DNA of 64,000 nt from Notolepis coatsorum (taxonomy: Eukaryota > Chordata > Actinopteri > Aulopiformes > Paralepididae): the NCBI GenBank assembly GCA_963971535.1, contig OZ020585.1:22752005-22816004 (forward strand), given 5' to 3'. Below, piece by piece: positions 59,428 through 64,000 of this stretch. The position numbers and the translations under genes were made by a program. The notes under the pieces were generated by a model that was not told where the DNA came from, ran no database searches, and saw only the letters and a program-made list of their open reading frames with translations. The stretch's first letter is position 1. Each line of letters starts with the position of its first letter.

Positions 59428-60660
59428 GATTGATTGATTGATTGATTGAAAACTTTATTTTAAAGATTTTTTTTTGGCGTTTTATAGCTTTATCGCTACT
59501 GGGCAGTCCAGTAGAGAGAGACAGAGGAGGAATGGGAGACAGAGTGGGGGGAAGACATTAGGCAAATAACGACGGGCTCGGGAGTCGAACCCGGGTCGGC
59601 CGCGTCGCGGCTGAGCGCGCCACGTGGTTCGCCACTGGGGCGCCCCTGAAAACTTTATTAACAGATTGCAGAATGGGTACAATACAGTACAGCTCAATAC
59701 ACACAATTGTTAAGGGGATGCAGACCAGAGAAAGACTTTCGTCTTGTTTACATCAGGGTCCCCCATTTTCAATTCATCAGGACATATATGACATACATGA
59801 CATACAGATAGACAGTACTGTTACATCTATACATTTATGACTGAGATTTGCAAATACAGTACTGTTTGTAATACAAAAAGAGTCCAGAAAAGGGAGTATA
59901 TACATTTGACGTAAAAACTGTACATTGGAGGAGGTTGGGTGGGGTTGGGTGGGTAGGAGGGGTTGGGGGGGGGGGGAAACACTGTACAACTGTACAAGCA
60001 AAACTGTACATTGGAATATTGACAACCATACTAGGTAATTTACGGTACATTGGAGGGGGTTGGGGGGGGGGGGACACTGTACAAACAAGCAAAACTGTAC
60101 ATTGGAATATTGACAAAACCATACTAGGTAAATTACTGTACATTGGAGGGGGTTGGGTTAGGACATTTACAGGGGCCAGTTTCGAATTGCAGTCTCCCGT
60201 AGGTGTTCTTTGATAGTGGTTTTGAAAGTGGGTAGTGATTCACATTCCTTTACAGCTTTAGGTAGGGCGTTCCACATTGATGTTGCATAATTGCGAAACG
60301 TGTTTAGTCCCTTGTTTGAGCTGAATCTGGGTTTAACATGATTTGTGGAGCTCCCTCTGGTGTTGTGATCGTGGTATTCACTGACCTTTGGGAAGTATTT
60401 TGACATGTACATGGGTACCTTGGTCGTGTAGTAGTGTATCTTGTAGACCAGGCCCATTGCAAGTTGCTGTACTCTGTCGTCTACTCTAAGCCATCTTAGG
60501 TTGTCAAAGTGGGCAGGGGTGAGGTGGGTTCTAGGAGTAAGGTCAAGCAGTAGTCTGACCAGTTTGTTTTGAGATGTTTGTAATTTTGTTTTTAGCGCCT
60601 TTGAGGTGCTTTGGTACCATGAGGTGCAAGCATAGTCGTAGTACCTTTGAATGATACAAC
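59428..60660 (-). mobile_element. LINE, 5' truncated, with SINE in its tail
   Basis: The reverse strand carries a C-terminal coding piece (KYFPKVSEYHDHNTRGSSTN, FRNYATSMWNALPKAVKECE, SLPTFKTTIKEHLRE; 60457 to about 60170). A 3' UTR follows with an imperfect tandem repeat (CAAAACTGTACATTGGAATA at about 59999 and 60088), then GTACCCATTCTGCAATCTG and (ATCA)n ending near 59428. The C-terminal pattern is common in CR1/jockey-group LINEs, but the family is not named. Other pieces of its 3' UTR lie at 31578. Confidence 0.75.
59460..59646 (-). mobile_element. Short tRNA-derived SINE, family C
   Basis: The reverse strand begins AGGGGCGCCCCAGTGGCGAA, has the B box CGGGTTCGACTCCC and ends in an A-rich tail. 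The 13-bp duplication TGAAAACTTTATT lies at 59447-59459 and 59647-59659, inside the LINE 3' terminus. At 187 bp it has no body shared with families A or B. Confidence 0.88.
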
Positions 60661-60769
60661 AAGCCTGGAATCACCAACTTCTCTAAAAATCTAAAGGATT
60701 TGTGTTCTCTAGGAAGACAGCACGAGTAAAACTTCCCTCAACGGGCTATTTATTGCTTGTGGTTGTTAA

Positions 60770-61294
60770 CACTAGCACAGCCGACAAGGGGTCACATGAC
60801 CCCTAGCCTAGGCATTTTCAATAAATGTATCCTCATCACTCGGCCGAGCTCCAGCTCTGTCACTCAATGACTTTTCCTAAAAGTACCCGTTTTATCTGGC
60901 ACGGTTTCTGAAATTTCAAAATGACTTCAGGAAAATGTAATTAGAACGTTATTCCTGGGCCGCTTGAACAGACGAAAATCACAGCACTTTGCGAGCATCT
61001 AGCGCAGGAGTGGCCAACCCGTGGCTTGCGAGCCGCATGTGGCTCTTTGCCCGTCAATGTGTGGCTCTTCCATCCAATTTTTTTTATTTATAATATTTAT
61101 TATTATTATTATTTTTATTTTTTTTATGTCACTCAAACCTACATTTCATTGTGGTAAACCTCATATTTTTATATTCAGAGGTAATTATATAGTTTACACT
61201 GTTTATTGTTCTCATATTTCTCATATAAGCTGTCGGGTTGTCTGACCCGTTCCTGGCGGGAATTAGTGGCATTTTCTCCATGGCTGTGCTAGTG
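60770..61294. mobile_element. piggyBac-like TTAA element 3
   Basis: CACTAGCACAGCC at the left and its complement GGCTGTGCTAGTG (one mismatch) at the right are flanked by TTAA (60766-60769, 61295-61298). GGGGTCACATGACCCC lies near the left end, and CGGGTTGTCTGACCCG, another short palindrome, near the right. At 525 bp, it has no transposase. Confidence 0.75.
61003..61075. mobile_element. hAT-like terminal sequence inside TTAA element 3
   Basis: CAGGAGTGGCCAACCCGTGG, CTTGCGAGCCGCATGTGGCT and CTTTG match a common vertebrate hAT MITE end. The opposite end was not found. Confidence 0.45.
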
Positions 61295-61298
61295 TTAA

Positions 61299-61665
61299 AC
61301 AGCAAACGTCTCTCTCTCTCGTTCCACTCCTCCGGCTGCCATTCTGGATGTGCTTTTCTGGTCTCCGTTTGGGTCCCCCCCCCCACCTCTGGGTTGAACT
61401 GTTCCCTTTTCTCCTGCAAGACGAGCAGCCTGTCACTCTAATGTGCTGCAGCTATGTTGATTACCAGGCTCACAGGTACGTTCATTGTCCCCACCCAATA
61501 TTCCATGAAATCGTATTGTCACACACCGTGACAGGCGTGCTTTATGAAAATCTGTACATTTACAAGTGATTATATATAGTGGTCATGCTGTTAAGAATTT
61601 ACAATGATATTTAAAATGTTCATTACGCTGCTGTCAGGCAAAAACGCTGCATTTCAAAAAGATTT
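61299..61665. other. No recognised feature
   Basis: A 367-bp spacer between two TTAA elements. No gene or repeat is recognised. Confidence 0.4.
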
Positions 61666-61669
61666 TTAA

Positions 61670-62489
61670 CACTTTCGCGGCCACTGGGATGAGTCTAATT
61701 AATCTCAAGAGGACCAGGAAATGTAAACAGACGTGGGGCTGTTTGTAGAGCTAAATCTATACTTTATAGTATTGCTATCTGTCCATTGTCATTGTCCATT
61801 GAGACCATAAACCGTCCCTTCAAAATGGCTCAAAGAAAAAAAAAATCATCAATACGTTCTCATTTTATAGCGCCATGAATATAAGCGTTATACCGGTGCT
61901 CAAGCATGTATGCATGAAAGGGGGGGGCGGGGGATGTTGTTTCTGATTATTGATTACCAATAACCGCGTTAGCCTCATTAGCCTCATAGGCCGAACGCCT
62001 GGTTGAGTATCATAACAATTCCCGATTGGGCTGTACTTTACGTGAAAAAGATCTTACTGTGGTCCGGTGGGATCCCCCCGAGCATTTCCCCGTTATCGAT
62101 CGCCATCTGGTAGATCGATATGTCCATTGGCTGATGATAAATCCCCTTATTGCATGGTGAAATCTGCGATGCAAAACGTAATGCAAGGTACAGGCTACAC
62201 ATATAGAATCCAGCTACTGGAAACTCCAAAAAAAAGTCAAAAGAAAAAATGCTCCCTTCAGCCACAGTGCACACTGCATTATCGCGATAGCGCCCCTAAG
62301 AGGATCTGGCCGGTATTGCACCTTCTCGAATTCAAAGAGTAGGGTAAATCTGCAGTGCCGCTCGGCGACCTTGAATAGGTTATTAAAATGGAATAAAAGC
62401 AATAACAACTTGCCACAGACTTATCCGTGCTTCTGTCCACAACGGGTGGAATCGAAACACGGAGATATCCATTGTTCGTCCCCATTGTG
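61670..62489. mobile_element. piggyBac-like TTAA element 4
   Basis: The left end CACTTTCGCGGCCACTGGGA and right end CGTCCCCATTGTG are weakly inverted and flanked by TTAA (61666-61669, 62490-62493). The interior ATTGATTACCAATAACCGCG recurs at 31972. CGATCGCCATCTGGTAGATC resembles interior blocks of TTAA elements 1 and 2. No transposase is present. Confidence 0.6.
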
Positions 62490-62529
62490 TTAAGGAATTG
62501 AGAAAAACAACAACATTTTCAGCCAGTCA

Positions 62530-62655
62530 AGCCCTCCACCTCCTCCTGGTATGCTTTCTCATCGTTGCTGGAGATCAGGCTTACATCACCGAACTTGATG
62601 ATGGTATTTGAGCTGAAAGTGGCTACGCAGTCGTGTGTGCACAGGGAGTACAGGG
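62530..62655 (-). pseudogene. Rex1 reverse-transcriptase fragment
   Basis: The reverse strand reads [24 protein letters not shown], then SLISSNDEKAYQEEVEGL. It matches the catalytic region of the Rex1 copy at 32815 but has lost residues of the FADD box. Confidence 0.75.
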
Positions 62656-63404
62656 ACCATGTGTTTGGTTACCTTCACTGTGTCAAGTGCTTTCATCCAC
62701 AATGTCCCTGACTGATAAAATACCCCTGACATTTTCCTGAGGAAAGACAGCGGCGTGCAATAATGGTGAAAGCTGGTAGGCAAGGGCATTAAACACCAAA
62801 GATCTTAACCCAACTCTGATGCTCACTGCAGGGGAGAATGAGAGCTGTGGAGAAAATACCCCAAAAGTGCTTATTTCACATTTTGAGAGCTAATCCTATG
62901 ATTTAAACACAAAAGTTACACATGCATTTTGGATGTGGAACCAGGATTTTGCCTACAAGATGATCTACAGTATAGGAAAGGGTCTATATATTGGTGCTTC
63001 AGTTATCAGTGAGAAATGGGTTGATGGGCCGTCTCCAGTAGCTAATAAGGATTTTCTTCCCACCCCCAAAACTCAATCCACTGCCTTGGCAGAGGTTTCC
63101 AGTTGAAATGGACTTACTGTATACCAGCTCCCAGTGCTACCAAAGAACATCTCTAATGCAACCGGGGGAATAGATGTCAAGTTATCCATCATTGCGAAAT
63201 TCTTGCCTCCCATCTTGTGTTGAACGCTCCCGTGTTCTGAAATTTTTATTCTGTGATGCCACAGAATGCTCAAACTGCTGATATGAGGTCAGTTTAGCCA
63301 TTCTGCCTTGGCAGACAGGGCATGTACTGTAGGAGCCAATCCCAAGTCACTGTCAACTGTGAGTTACTCCACTCCTTTTGTGAACCACTTTCTTGTAAAG
63401 GATC
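62656..63404. other. No recognised feature
   Basis: Unique-looking DNA with short chance frames only. Confidence 0.4.
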
Positions 63405-63422
63405 AAGATACAATATACAACT

Positions 63423-63898
63423 AGGTGGCTGGGTGGAGCAGCAGACATTGCGCTCGTCACCAATGCAAGAGACACCGGGTTCGAATCCGGCTGTCGGTGT
63501 TGCCTCCAGCTTGGGCCGGCCGTCATACTGGCTAAATTAGCAGAGCCAGCAGGTGGAAGTCGATGGGTGGTAATCTGGACGTTGTGGACAGCGACTCCTA
63601 CATGTCGGTTGCGGGACGCTTGCACAGCAGAGACAGGAAATGGCGTGGTAGTGTGAGCCTCCCACACGTTACACCTCGCCAATGAGAGTCCGCGCTGGCA
63701 GGTGAAAAGATGTGACAGGCTGCCTCCTCGTGTACCGGAGGGGACACGTCATGCAAGGCTTCTATCCTCCCTACGGCCGACCTGTGGGGGGCATATGCGA
63801 GCAACGTTCAAGACAGGGGAGGGGAGAATTGCAAACAGTGAAATTGGGATGAAAATATAAATAATAATAATAAGGAGAAAAAGTGGATTACAAAAATA
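63423..63898 (+). mobile_element. tRNA-derived SINE, family B, copy 6
   Basis: GGTGGCTGGGTGGAGCAGCA is the head and GGGTTCGAATCC the B box. The family body is diverged (TAAATTAGCAGAGCC replaces the usual ACACAATTGGCAGTG), and the tail is GAAATTGGGATGAAAATATA. The 18-bp duplication AAGATACAATATACAACT lies at 63405-63422 and 63899-63916. Confidence 0.92.
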
Positions 63899-63935
63899 AA
63901 GATACAATATACAACTGTACAAAGCTTTACCATGA

Positions 63936-64000
63936 CGGAATTGAAACATACAGTCATCTCCCGCCTCGACTACTGCAACGCACTGCTTGCTGGCCTTTTC
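63936..64000 (+). pseudogene. L2 LINE reverse-transcriptase fragment, runs off the window
   Basis: The forward frame reads [17 protein letters not shown], matching [16 protein letters not shown] of the L2 copy near 16128. It continues beyond 64000. Confidence 0.8.

Overview
The window looks like teleost fish nuclear DNA. Three things point that way: long dinucleotide microsatellites, L2 and Rex1/Babar LINE pieces, and V-domain and other tRNA-derived SINEs beside a BEL/Pao LTR element. The '...TAAGAATTTGTTCTTAA...' LINE 3' end at about 22.25 kb and the L2 tail 'AGTCGCTTCGGATAAAAGCG' resemble repeats I know from salmonids and other protacanthopterygian fish. The species cannot be fixed from sequence alone. 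Nothing bacterial or viral of recent origin is present, and there are no rRNA, tRNA or CRISPR features.

The window is almost entirely repeats. 0-15 kb holds two SINEs, a Kolobok-like TTAA MITE, a solo retrovirus-like LTR, two piggyBac-like TTAA elements and a hAT MITE with a perfect 8-bp target duplication. 15-21 kb holds an L2 LINE, then a 15-bp minisatellite cut into four pieces by a second solo LTR, a Rex1 LINE and a small inverted-repeat element. 21-29 kb holds four of six copies of one tRNA-derived SINE family, a second hAT MITE and Rex1-like debris. 29-36 kb holds more LINE pieces, a reverse-strand Rex1 copy, a hAT-like element, a decayed Kolobok relative and a strong palindrome. 38-45 kb holds very long (AC)n tracts, LINE tails and unrecognised DNA. 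45.1-47.7 kb is a 2.5-kb array of an 18/20-bp unit. 48.9-57.4 kb is a BEL/Pao retrotransposon with near-identical LTRs, broken but very young. 58-64 kb holds SINEs, a reverse-strand LINE with a SINE in its tail, two more TTAA elements and the start of another L2.

The only stretch that looks like a spliced gene is at 37.2-38.4 kb. Two phase-compatible exons together encode a recognisable THAP zinc-finger domain. The second exon is split by a 421-bp foldback element with roughly 200-bp inverted arms and a perfect 11-bp target duplication, typical of Mutator-like transposons. Sequence just upstream of the THAP exon and inside its intron recurs in inverted orientation at 31.8-32.5 kb, where the exon itself is missing. 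The THAP gene may therefore belong to a larger mobile family rather than to the host.

The elements show a relative order. The minisatellite, LINE tails and dispersed repeats are older targets. SINEs, solo LTRs and the BEL element landed in them later, and many target duplications are still readable. Boundaries given without a target duplication are approximate. All family assignments are by eye.
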